This document shows positions 8,659 through 18,446 of a stretch of 64,000 bases of DNA, one piece after another. Positions within the stretch are counted from its first letter, which is position 1. Each line of letters opens with the position of its first letter. A model generated the notes under the pieces. The model did not search any database and was not told the DNA's origin. It was given only the letters and a program-made list of their open reading frames with translations. The position numbers and the translations under genes were made by a program. The DNA is from Microbacterium sp. Marseille-Q6648 (GTDB lineage Bacteria; Actinomycetota; Actinomycetes; Actinomycetales; Microbacteriaceae): NCBI RefSeq assembly GCF_943181415.1, contig NZ_CALPBZ010000005.1:401032-465031 (forward strand), in the 5' to 3' direction.

Positions 8659-9608
8659 TCGAGCTGCTCGGACCCGACGCCCGTTTCGCGCGACGTGCTC
8701 TCACCGGCGAGCACGGCGTCTCGCTGCCCGCCTTCATCGACCACCACGTGCACCTGCACCTGATCGACGAGCACGCTCTGCCCGCCGGAGGGATCGCGGC
8801 CGTGCTCGACCTCGGCGGGGACCCCACTGCTCTCGCTCGACGCTCCCGCGAAACCATGCCGCACGCGGCATACGCGGGGGCGTTCCTGACGGCGCCGGGC
8901 GGCTACCCCTCCGGAAAGTCCTGGGCGCCGGCGGCGACGGTGCGCGAGGTGTCGTCGGCCTCGCAGCACCCGGGGGTGCCCGGCGGCGCCGCGACGGCGG
9001 TCGACGAACAGGCGTCCTGCGCGGCATCCGTCATCAAGGTCGCGCTCCACGCGGGCGCTCCGGGCGTGCTCGACCCGCCCACGCTCGAGGCGATCGTCGC
9101 GAGTGCGCGCGAACGCGGGCTGCCGGTGGTCGCGCACGTCGAGGGCGAGGGCATGACGCGACGGGCCCTGGACGCGGGGGTCGACGCCCTCGCGCACACG
9201 CCGTTCAGCGAGTGGCTCGACGGAGCCTCGATCGCGCGAGCGGTGGCGCTCGGACAGCGATGGATCTCGACGCTGGCCATCCACGACGGCGTCGAGCGCG
9301 AGCGCGCGATGCTCAACCTCGAGACCTTCGCCCGCGCCGGCGGTCACGTTCTCTACGGCACCGACCTCGGCAACGGCGAACGGCCCGCCGGCATCGACGT
9401 CACCGAGCTCGAGGCGCTCCACGCCGCCGGCGTCCGAGGCCCGTCGCTCATCGCCGCGCTCACCGCGGCCTGGCCCGGCGGGGTCGCCACGCGCGGCGTC
9501 GCCACCTTCATCCCCGGTCCTGCCCCGTCGTCCGACGACGGGATCCCCGCGTGGCTCGCGGGCGCGACCGTCACCCCGATCGAGGAACTCGTCCATGACG
9601 ACCACTGA
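8655..9608 (+). CDS. Amidohydrolase-superfamily protein in kyn operon
   Basis: This 317-aa TIM-barrel metal-dependent hydrolase carries a full metal set by inspection: D-x-H-x-H in FIDHHVHLHL (H31, H33), a candidate bridging Lys in SVIKVALHAG, His in VVAHVEGEG, His in DALAHTPFS and Asp in LYGTDLGNGE. It starts in an ATGA overlap with kynA and overlaps kynU by 14 nt, so it is tightly co-translated. The missing step between its neighbours is hydrolysis of N-formylkynurenine. Known bacterial formamidases (KynB) belong to a different fold, so this gene is a candidate non-orthologous replacement; that role is inferred from context only. Confidence 0.8.
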   Translation: MIELLGPDARFARRALTGEHGVSLPAFIDHHVHLHLIDEHALPAGGIAAVLDLGGDPTALARRSRETMPHAAYAGAFLTAPGGYPSGKSWAPAATVREVSSASQHPGVPGGAATAVDEQASCAASVIKVALHAGAPGVLDPPTLEAIVASARERGLPVVAHVEGEGMTRRALDAGVDALAHTPFSEWLDGASIARAVALGQRWISTLAIHDGVERERAMLNLETFARAGGHVLYGTDLGNGERPAGIDVTELEALHAAGVRGPSLIAALTAAWPGGVATRGVATFIPGPAPSSDDGIPAWLAGATVTPIEELVHDDH

Positions 9609-10872
9609 CCCCGCAACCGATCCCGCGGCCCCCGCCGCACGTGAAGACCTCGACGAGCGCGCCGCGAAGCTGGATGCCGCCGATCCCCTCGCGGGCCTGC
9701 GCGACGAGTTCATCGGCAGCGAGACGCCGCTGGTGTACTTCGACGGCAACTCGCTCGGCCGCCCACCCCGCGCCACCGTGGACCGCCTGTCGTCGTTCGT
9801 CGTGGACGAGTGGGGCGGGCGGCTCATCCGCGGGTGGGACGAGTCGTGGATGAAGCTGCCGTTCGACATCGGCGACACGATCGGCCGCGTCGCGATCGGT
9901 GCGGCCGCCGGCCAGACCGTCGTCGGCGACTCGACGACCGTGCTGCTCTACAAGCTGCTGCGGGCGGCGTTCGACGCCCAGCACGCCGTCGATCCCGCGC
10001 GTGTCGAGATCGTGTGCGACACCGACAACTTCCCGACCGACCGCTACCTCGTCGACGGCATCGCGCGCGAGCGCGGCGGGCGCGTGCGGTGGATAGACGT
10101 CGACCGCTCCGCGGGCGTGACCGCCGAGGTTCTCTCGGGCGCGGTCGGGGCCGAGACCGCCGTCGTGCTGCTCAGCCACGTCGCATACCGCTCGGGGCAT
10201 CTCGCCGATGCCGAGACGCTCACGCGGGTCGCCCACGATGCCGGAGCGCTGGTGCTGTGGGATCTCTGCCACAGCGCCGGTTCGGTGCCGGTCGAGTGCG
10301 ACGCGTGGGGGGTGGACCTCGCGGTGGGCTGCACCTACAAGTACCTCAACGGCGGACCGGGATCACCCGCGTTCGCCTATGTCGCGGCGCGCCACCAGCA
10401 GTCCCTCGCGCAGCCGATCCAGGGCTGGATGGGTGCCGCGGACGTCTTCGCGATGGGACCGGAGTACGTTCCCGCCGACGGCATGCGACGCTTCCTGTCG
10501 GGCACGCCCCCGATCGTCGGGATGCTGGCGATGCAGGACACCCTGTCGATCCTCGACCGCGTCGGAATCGAAGCCGTCCGCGCCAAGTCCCTGGCGCTGA
10601 CGTCGTTCGCGATCGACGCCGCCGACGGGCTGCTGGGCCCGCGGGGCGTCACGGTGGCCTCGCCGCGCGACCCGGGAGCCCGTGGCGGACACGTCACCCT
10701 TTCGCACCCGGCGATGCGCGCGGTGACGGCGCGGCTGTGGTGCGAGGACGTCATCCCCGACTACCGCGACCCCGCGGGACTTCGGATCGGCCTGTCGCCG
10801 CTGTCGACGAGCTTCGCCGAGACCCTACGCGGGCTGCGGGCGGTCGCAGACGCACTCGACGCCGAGGCCTGA
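9595..10872 (+). CDS. kynU: Kynureninase
   Basis: This 425-aa PLP enzyme of the aspartate aminotransferase fold cleaves kynurenine to anthranilate and alanine. The expected pieces are in order: YFDGNSLGRPP near 48, WDLCHSAG with the PLP-ring Asp at 223, and TYKYLNGGPGSPAF with the Schiff-base lysine at about 249. The start ATG 9595 lies 14 nt inside the preceding amidohydrolase gene. With kynA it forms a tryptophan-to-anthranilate route. No downstream anthranilate genes are in the window. Confidence 0.95.
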   Translation: MTTTDPATDPAAPAAREDLDERAAKLDAADPLAGLRDEFIGSETPLVYFDGNSLGRPPRATVDRLSSFVVDEWGGRLIRGWDESWMKLPFDIGDTIGRVAIGAAAGQTVVGDSTTVLLYKLLRAAFDAQHAVDPARVEIVCDTDNFPTDRYLVDGIARERGGRVRWIDVDRSAGVTAEVLSGAVGAETAVVLLSHVAYRSGHLADAETLTRVAHDAGALVLWDLCHSAGSVPVECDAWGVDLAVGCTYKYLNGGPGSPAFAYVAARHQQSLAQPIQGWMGAADVFAMGPEYVPADGMRRFLSGTPPIVGMLAMQDTLSILDRVGIEAVRAKSLALTSFAIDAADGLLGPRGVTVASPRDPGARGGHVTLSHPAMRAVTARLWCEDVIPDYRDPAGLRIGLSPLSTSFAETLRGLRAVADALDAEA

Positions 10873-10903
10873 GCCCCGGCGTCGAGTGTGACGAGCTGAG
10901 TGG

Positions 10904-12388
10904 TCAGCGACCGCCGCGACGGGCGCCGCCGCCGTTGGGACGCACGACCGAGCCGACCATGAGCTTCGGAGCGGCAGCCCCGCGACCCTGGCCGCCACCG
11001 CTGCGGCGGCGCTGGCCACCACCGGCGGCCTGGCCGGTGCGCGCGGGCTGGTCGGCGCTCTGCGCTGCCTGACCCTGACCGCGGCCGCGGCCCTGACCGC
11101 GAGCCTGACCCTGACGCTGGCCGCCCTGGCCCTCGCGCTCCGAGCGTGCGGCGCGCTTGCGCTGGGCGTTGGCACCCTGGCTCGTGCCGGCGACCGGCGC
11201 GGCCTTCGGGGCGGGGGTGACGAAGGCGGCGACCTCGCCGACGAGCTCGGTCACCTGGGCCGACTCGTGGTGCACGGCCACGGGCGTCGCCGAGATGGCA
11301 GCGGCGCGCAGCAGCTGGGTCACGTCGCGACGCTGCTCGGGCAGCACGAGGGTGACGACCGAGCCCTCGGCGCCGGCGCGCGCGGTGCGGCCGGAGCGGT
11401 GCAGGTACGCCTTGTGCTCGGTGGGCGGATCGACGTGCACGACGAGCTCGACGTCGTCGACGTGGACGCCGCGGGCGGCGACGTCGGTGGCGACGAGCAC
11501 CTTCGCCTCGCCGGACGAGAACGCCGCGAGGTTGCGGTCACGGGCGTTCTGCGACAGGTTGCCGTGCAGGTCGACCGAGGGGATGCCGCGGGCGGTGAGG
11601 TGCTGCGCGAGCTTCTTGGCCTGGTGCTTGGTGCGCAGGAACAGGATGCGGCGGCCGGTGCCCGAGGCGAGCACGCGCACGACCTCCTTCTTGGCGTCCG
11701 GGTCGGCGACTGAGAAGACGTGGTGGGTCATCGCGGCGACGTGCGAGGTGGCCTCGTCGACGGAGTGCAGCACCTCGTTCTTGAGGAACCGCGACACGAG
11801 CTTGTCCACGCCGTTGTCGAGGGTGGCGCTGAACAGCAGTCGCTGGCCACCGGCCGGCGTGGCCGACAGGATGCGGGTGACACCCGGCAGGAAGCCCAGG
11901 TCGGCCATGTGGTCGGCCTCGTCGATGACGGTGATCTGCACGGCGTCGAGCTTGACGTAGCCCTGCTTCATGAGGTCTTCCAGGCGACCGGGGCAGGCGA
12001 CGATGATGTCGACGCCGTCGTTGAGCGCCTGGACCTGGCGCTGCTGGCTGACGCCGCCGAAGATGACGGTCGTCGACAGGCCGGCGGCACGGGCGAGGGG
12101 CTCGAGCGTGGCGTTGATCTGGGTGGCGAGCTCGCGGGTGGGTGCGAGCACGAGGCCGCGGGGCTTGCGGCGACGCTGGTTCGCGGCATCCAGTCGGGCG
12201 GCGAGCGGGATCGCGAAGGCGAGGGTCTTGCCCGAGCCGGTCTTGCCGCGGCCGAGCACGTCGCGACCGGCGAGGGTGTCGGGGAGGGTGTCGATCTGGA
12301 TCGGGAAGGCGGTGGTCTTGCCGTCCGCCGCGAGCGTGTCGACGAGGTTCTGGGGCACGCCGAGCGCGCCGAAAGTGATGTCAGTCAT
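10904..12388 (-). CDS. DEAD-box RNA helicase with basic Q/G/R-rich tail
   Basis: This 494-aa helicase has motif I GRGKTGSGKT (K for the usual A/T residue), PTREL, DEAD in VIDEADHMADLG, SAT in LFSATLD, and motif VI HRSGRTARAG. The core ends near residue 365 and is followed by a disordered tail rich in Gln, Gly and Arg, which likely binds RNA. ATG 12388 is chosen because GGAGAA lies 9 nt upstream. It is closely similar in its motifs to the helicase at 58353, so the two look like paralogues used in rRNA or mRNA remodelling. Confidence 0.93.
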   Translation of the reverse strand: MTDITFGALGVPQNLVDTLAADGKTTAFPIQIDTLPDTLAGRDVLGRGKTGSGKTLAFAIPLAARLDAANQRRRKPRGLVLAPTRELATQINATLEPLARAAGLSTTVIFGGVSQQRQVQALNDGVDIIVACPGRLEDLMKQGYVKLDAVQITVIDEADHMADLGFLPGVTRILSATPAGGQRLLFSATLDNGVDKLVSRFLKNEVLHSVDEATSHVAAMTHHVFSVADPDAKKEVVRVLASGTGRRILFLRTKHQAKKLAQHLTARGIPSVDLHGNLSQNARDRNLAAFSSGEAKVLVATDVAARGVHVDDVELVVHVDPPTEHKAYLHRSGRTARAGAEGSVVTLVLPEQRRDVTQLLRAAAISATPVAVHHESAQVTELVGEVAAFVTPAPKAAPVAGTSQGANAQRKRAARSEREGQGGQRQGQARGQGRGRGQGQAAQSADQPARTGQAAGGGQRRRSGGGQGRGAAAPKLMVGSVVRPNGGGARRGGR

Positions 12389-12585
12389 GAATGTGTGTTC
12401 TCCGGGCACGATGGTGCCCTGGGTCGGTGCCGCGTCGGATCTCGTCCGCGGGTCGCCGTACGAAAGATGTCAGCCTGCGAGAATCCCGGGGGACCGCGGC
12501 GAGGGAAGCGTTCTACGACGCAAGAAGCGCGTCGGAGCGCTGCCAGATCCCCCCACCCTAGCAGGGCGACGCTCGGCGGCCGCCG

Positions 12586-13560
12586 TCAGGAGCCGGCGAA
12601 GCCGTCGGCGGCGGCACGCAGAGCGCGGGCGATGCCGGGCTCTGAAGCGGCGTGAGAGGCGTCCGGCACCACGACGAGGTCGGCTTCGGGCCACGCCCGA
12701 TGCAGGTCCCACGCGGTCATCATCGGCGTGCAGACGTCATATCTCCCCTGCACGATGACACCCGGGATGCCGCGCAGGGCGTGCGCGCCGCGGATGAGCT
12801 GCTCGGGTTCGAACCAGCCGTCGTGCACGAAGAAATGGTTCTCGATGCGCGCGAAGGCGGTCGCCGCGGCATCCTCGGTCATCCCCGAGATGAGCTCCTC
12901 GTCGGGGAGGAGCGTGAGCGTGGCGGCCTCCCACCGCGACCACGCGACGGCGGCGGGCACGTGCACCGCGGGATCCGGATCCGACAGCCGGCGATGGTAC
13001 GCCTCGATCATGCGGTGGCGCTCGAGCACCGGGATGGGGGCGATGAACTCCTCCCACAGGTCGGGGAACAGCGCCGCCGCGCCGCCCTCGTAGAACCACT
13101 CCAGCTCGTGACGGCGAAGGGTGAAGACCCCACGCAGCACCAGTTCGCTCACCGCGGTCGGGTGGGACTGCGCGTACGCGAGGGCGAGGGCGCTCCCCCA
13201 CGATCCGCCGAAGACCTGCCAGCGGTCGATGCCGAAGTTCCGGCGCAGCAACTCGATGTCGGCGACCAGATGCCACGTCGTGTTGAAGCGCAGGTCGGCG
13301 GCCGGCTCGCTCGCATGCGGCGTGGACCGTCCGCAGCCGCGTTGATCGAACAGGATGATGCGATAGCGATCCGGGTCGAAGAACCGCCGGTGCCAGGGCG
13401 ACGTGCCGGCCCCCGGGCCGCCGTGCAGGAACACGACGGGCTTGCCGTCGGGGTTTCCGGACTGCTCCCAGTAGACACGATGCCCGTCGCCGACCAGCAG
13501 CTCTCCGGTCTCGTACGGCTCGATGGGCGGGTAGAGGATCTCGTCGAGGAGACCGCTCAC
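12586..13560 (-). CDS. pip: Proline iminopeptidase
   Basis: This 324-aa alpha/beta hydrolase of peptidase family S33 removes N-terminal proline from peptides in the cytosol. Diagnostic sequences are the oxyanion loop HGGPGAGTSPWHRRFFDP (about residue 45), DQRGCGRSTPH, and the nucleophile elbow GGSWGSALALAYA. The C-terminal VVVPDASHAA holds the catalytic His. The start is GTG 13560, which overlaps the stop of the upstream metallopeptidase gene (GTGA), so the pair is an operon. Confidence 0.93.
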   Translation of the reverse strand: MSGLLDEILYPPIEPYETGELLVGDGHRVYWEQSGNPDGKPVVFLHGGPGAGTSPWHRRFFDPDRYRIILFDQRGCGRSTPHASEPAADLRFNTTWHLVADIELLRRNFGIDRWQVFGGSWGSALALAYAQSHPTAVSELVLRGVFTLRRHELEWFYEGGAAALFPDLWEEFIAPIPVLERHRMIEAYHRRLSDPDPAVHVPAAVAWSRWEAATLTLLPDEELISGMTEDAAATAFARIENHFFVHDGWFEPEQLIRGAHALRGIPGVIVQGRYDVCTPMMTAWDLHRAWPEADLVVVPDASHAASEPGIARALRAAADGFAGS

Positions 13561-14426
13561 AGACGGTCCCCCGCGATGGAGAACGTGTCGCACACCGAGA
13601 CGCCGCCTTCGTAGCCCTCGCGGAACCAGCGCTCGCGCTGGTCGCTGGAACCGTGCGTCCAGGACTCGGGGTTGACCTGTCCGCCTGACTGCTCCTGGAT
13701 GTGGTCGTCGCCGACGGTCTCGGCGGCGTTGAGCGCATCGGCGACCTGCTGCTGCGTGGGAGGCTCGAGGAACGGCGTGCCGCTCTCGTCCTCCTGCTCG
13801 GTCATCTGGCCGACCCAGGCGCCGGCGAAGCAGTCGGCCTGCAGCTCCATGCGCACGCCGTTGCTGTCGGGGCCGGTGCCGTTGTTGGGGTTCTGCTCCA
13901 TGACGCCGGTGATGTACTGCACGTGGTGGCCGTACTCGTGGGCGAGCACGTAGAGCTGGGCGAGCGGGCCCGCGCTGGCGTCGAAGCGCTCGCGCAGCAG
14001 GGCGTAGAAGGTCGGGTCGATGTAGATCGTCTCTTCGGGCGGGCAGTAGAAGGGCCCCGTCGCGTTGGACGCGGTGCCGCACTGCGTGGAGGTCTCGCCG
14101 TCGACGACGATGACGCCGGGCTCACGGTAGCCCTCGACCGTTTCGGCCCAGAACTGGTCGATGGCGAGCGACCCGGCGGCGATGCGGCACGCGTCGTCCT
14201 CGTTCGCGTCGGCTCCGGTCTCGCAGTCCTGGATCTCGCTCTCGGGCGCCGGCGCCCCGCCGCCTCCACCGCCCCCGAGAAGACCGGACAGATCGGTGCC
14301 GGTGAAGAGGCTGATCAGCAGCACCGCGATGGCGCCGATGCCGACTCCACCGCCCGCGATGGCTGCACCGCGCCCGCGCCGACGCGCCCGGTTGCCCGAG
14401 ACGTTGGCGTTGTCGTTGAACGTCAT
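13557..14426 (-). CDS. YpfJ-type membrane-anchored neutral zinc metallopeptidase
   Basis: This 289-aa protein starts with a basic cytosolic stretch, one TM helix (about 25-45) and a Gly-rich linker. The extracytoplasmic peptidase domain follows, with HExxH in VLAHEYGHHVQY near residue 165 and the conserved LQADCFAGAW. It belongs to the YpfJ/KPN_02809 putative neutral zinc metallopeptidase family; the natural substrate is unknown. The ATG at 14426 has a -10-like TACGGT 6 nt upstream, so it is probably leaderless. It is divergent from mdh and co-translated with pip. Confidence 0.88.
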   Translation of the reverse strand: MTFNDNANVSGNRARRRGRGAAIAGGGVGIGAIAVLLISLFTGTDLSGLLGGGGGGGAPAPESEIQDCETGADANEDDACRIAAGSLAIDQFWAETVEGYREPGVIVVDGETSTQCGTASNATGPFYCPPEETIYIDPTFYALLRERFDASAGPLAQLYVLAHEYGHHVQYITGVMEQNPNNGTGPDSNGVRMELQADCFAGAWVGQMTEQEDESGTPFLEPPTQQQVADALNAAETVGDDHIQEQSGGQVNPESWTHGSSDQRERWFREGYEGGVSVCDTFSIAGDRL

Positions 14427-14432
14427 GGCCAC

Positions 14433-14438
14433 ACCGTA
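14433..14438 (-). promoter_or_regulatory. -10 element of leaderless metallopeptidase-pip operon
   Basis: TACGGT on the minus strand, 6 nt before ATG 14426. Confidence 0.45.
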
Positions 14439-14480
14439 CTCCGTCGTCGCCGGTTCCCGACGCCGCTTGACAGGCGGCAA

Positions 14481-14486
14481 TAAGCT
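14481..14486 (+). promoter_or_regulatory. -10 element of leaderless mdh
   Basis: TAAGCT lies 6 nt before ATG 14493. Confidence 0.5.
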
Positions 14487-14492
14487 CGCCCC

Positions 14493-15500
14493 ATGACCCC
14501 GCCACCTGTCACCGTCACGATCACCGGCGCGGGAGGCCAGATCGGCTACGCGCTCCTGTTCCGCATCGCCGCGGGAGACATGCTGGGCGACCGCGACGTC
14601 CGCCTGCGGCTGCTCGAGATCCCGCAGGGGATGCGCGCCGCCGAGGGCGCAGCGCTCGAACTCCAGGACTGCGCCTTCCCGCGGCTCGTGAACGTCGAGG
14701 TCACCGACGATCCGGGCACCGCGTTCGACGGCTGCAACGTGGCCATGCTCGTGGGCGCGCGCCCGCGCGGCCCGGGCATGGAGCGCGCCGACCTGCTGGC
14801 CGCGAACGCCGGCATCTTCGGACCGCAGGGCGCGGCCATCGCCGCGGGCGCCGCCGCCGACGTCCGCGTCGTCGCGGTGGGGAACCCCGCCAACACGAAC
14901 GCCCTCATCGCGGCGTCGGCGGCGCGCGGCATCCCGCCCGAGCGCTTCACCGCGCTCACCCGGCTCGACCACAACCGCGCGGTCGGGCAGCTGGCCGAGA
15001 CCCTCGCCGTGCGACCCGGCGGCATCGAAGGCGTCATCATCTGGGGCAACCACTCCGCCACCCAGTTCCCCGACGTGGCACATGCGACGGTCGACGGCGT
15101 GCCGGTGGTCGACGTCCTCGCCGACCGGCTGGGCGGCCCGGACGCCGCCCGCGCGTGGCTCGACGACGTGTTCGTGCCACGGGTGGCGCGACGCGGAGCC
15201 GAGATCATCGAGGTGCGGGGATCATCGTCGGTCGCCTCGGCAGCCAGCGCGGCGATCGACCACGTGCGGGACGACGTGCTCGGCACGCGGGGTCGCCGCA
15301 CGTCGGCGGCGGTCGTCTCGCACGGGGAGTACGGCGTTCCCGAGGGACTGGTGTGCTCGTTCCCCGTCGTCTCGGACGGCACCGGCTACCGGGTCGTCGA
15401 GGGTCTTTCGCTCGACGACCGCTCACGCGCCCGACTGGACGCGTCTGTCGCAGAGCTCGTCGCCGAGCGCGAGGCCGTGGCCGCCCTCGGCATCCTCTGA
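14493..15500 (+). CDS. mdh: Malate dehydrogenase
   Basis: This 335-aa NAD-dependent malate dehydrogenase of the LDH/MDH superfamily carries the nucleotide loop [16 protein letters not shown], the substrate-loop arginines in [27 protein letters not shown], the catalytic Asp region [14 protein letters not shown] and the catalytic His in [11 protein letters not shown]. The sequence is of the cytosolic-type MDH found in actinobacteria. Apparent leaderless start. No other TCA gene is adjacent. Confidence 0.96.
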   Translation: MTPPPVTVTITGAGGQIGYALLFRIAAGDMLGDRDVRLRLLEIPQGMRAAEGAALELQDCAFPRLVNVEVTDDPGTAFDGCNVAMLVGARPRGPGMERADLLAANAGIFGPQGAAIAAGAAADVRVVAVGNPANTNALIAASAARGIPPERFTALTRLDHNRAVGQLAETLAVRPGGIEGVIIWGNHSATQFPDVAHATVDGVPVVDVLADRLGGPDAARAWLDDVFVPRVARRGAEIIEVRGSSSVASAASAAIDHVRDDVLGTRGRRTSAAVVSHGEYGVPEGLVCSFPVVSDGTGYRVVEGLSLDDRSRARLDASVAELVAEREAVAALGIL

Positions 15501-15515
15501 CCCGGCGTCGTAGGG

Positions 15516-15521
15516 GACAAT
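15516..15521 (+). promoter_or_regulatory. Possible -10 for resolvase-fold gene
   Basis: GACAAT lies 22 nt before ATG 15544, with the ribosome binding site GAGGGAG in between. Confidence 0.35.
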
Positions 15522-15543
15522 GGTCCGAAGCGAGGGAGCCCCC

Positions 15544-16032
15544 ATGACCGACACGACGCATTCGACGGATGCCGCGACGCACGCCCACACGCATGCGCCC
15601 GCCACGGGGGTCGACACGGCGCCGCTGCATCTGCCCCATCCCGCTGCGGAATGCCCGCGCTGCTTCACGGAGCTGCAGCAGGACCGGCACTGGTGGCGTG
15701 CGCGTCCGTCCGGGTCACGACTGGTCGGTCTGGTCATCTCCAGGGACGACATGCCCTCGGTGGTCGAGCAGCGCGACGAGCTGACGCGGTTCGGCGTGCC
15801 GATCGAGGGGTTCCGGCATCCGGCCCCCGAGACGCTCGAGTCGTGGGAGGAGCGTCTGGTCCGGCTGTTCGGGACGCTGACGGGCGGCGACGTGCTGGTG
15901 GTGGCGAACGTCCACGCGCTGGGGCGCAACATCGACGAGGAGACGCGCACGGTCGCCGAGCTGCACCGCCGCGGCGTCGTGGTGAAGGTGCTCAGTCACG
16001 GCAGCCGGCACCTGGCCGATCCCGGACGATGA
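15544..16032 (+). CDS. Resolvase-fold protein lacking catalytic residues
   Basis: This 162-aa protein has a His/Thr-rich N-terminus with a C-P-R-C pair (about residues 36-39). It is followed by a domain that tracks the serine-recombinase catalytic fold: RLVGLVISRDD, a long helix VVEQRDELTRFGVP, then GGDVLVVANVHALGRN and HRRGVVVKVLS. Canonical resolvases have Y-x-R-V-S and D-R-L-x-R in these places. Here the first Arg is Val and the second box is HALGR, so the catalytic Arg and Asp are missing. The helix-turn-helix arm is also absent. It is unlikely to recombine DNA and is probably a repurposed domain. It converges on the FHA operon with 12 nt between. Confidence 0.65.
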   Translation: MTDTTHSTDAATHAHTHAPATGVDTAPLHLPHPAAECPRCFTELQQDRHWWRARPSGSRLVGLVISRDDMPSVVEQRDELTRFGVPIEGFRHPAPETLESWEERLVRLFGTLTGGDVLVVANVHALGRNIDEETRTVAELHRRGVVVKVLSHGSRHLADPGR

Positions 16033-16044
16033 GCCGGACGGGGC

Positions 16045-16769
16045 TCAGGCGTCGTCGCCGGCCTCGTCCGCAGCGTCGAGCAGCGGCAGATGCTCCCGCG
16101 TCACCAGGCGCGCGGCGATCGCGTGCTCGACCAGGCGCACCCGGCGGTTTGTCGCATACGACCCGACGCCGCCGCGCAGCCCCGGCACGCCGATGCGGTC
16201 GAGCTTGTCGCACACGTTGTCGAGCTTGCGGTTGAATCGCGTGAGGGTCCACCCGAGCCGTTCGGCGGCCTGCGCCGACGTCGGCAGGTCGCTCATGCCG
16301 GTGCCCTCGCGCTTGAGCACGGGCTCGGCGAGAGCGAGGATCATGAGGCGCTGGCTGAGGGTGAGCGGCACTTCGCCGATGGTGCTCATCCCGTCCTCCG
16401 CAGCGTCGAGCTGGGACATCTCCCGGAAGGCGGGAGCCGTGGAGTGGATCGTCAGCTCGTAGGTGGTCGGGCCCGCGCTGAAGATCACCGACGTCGAGGC
16501 GAAGACGAGCGGCAGCCGCGCGCCCGGCGCGAGCCACGCCTGCACGCGACTGGCCGAGTCCGTGACCGTCGCCGACAGGCGCGAGCCGACGTTCGAGAGC
16601 AGCCACAGCCCCCCGACGTGCTCGATCGTCAAGAAGTGGCGGTGCAGGAAGAGGTTGTCATCGATCGCCAGATCGCCGTCCCGCCCCACAGTGAAGACCT
16701 GGTCGGGGTCGACCGTGAAGGTCTCGCCGGCGAACTCGACGGCCAGCGCGGGTGAGGCCTCGGTGACGG

Positions 16770-16773
<4 letters not shown>
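16045..16773 (-). CDS. FHA domain protein with C-terminal helix-turn-helix-like domain
   Basis: This 242-aa protein has an N-terminal forkhead-associated domain (GRDGDLAID at 30-38, HRHFLTIEH at 44-52, SNVGSR near 60). Its C-terminal half resembles a winged helix (TLSQRLMILALAEPV, then SAQAAERLGWTLTRFNRKLD and a basic ATNRRVRLVEHAI). FHA domains bind phosphothreonine. Linking one to an HTH suggests the output of the adjacent kinase may be transcriptional, but that is inference. GTG 16773 is chosen because it gives a GTGA overlap with the kinase stop; GTG 16782 is possible. Last gene of the nine-gene operon. Confidence 0.78.

Positions 16774-18442
<1,669 letters not shown>

Positions 18443-18446
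<4 letters not shown>

Noticed and set aside
14467-14472. Perfect TTGACA (-35-like) before mdh
   Set aside because: It is only 8 nt from the TAAGCT -10, much too close for a real -35/-10 pair, so I treat it as chance.
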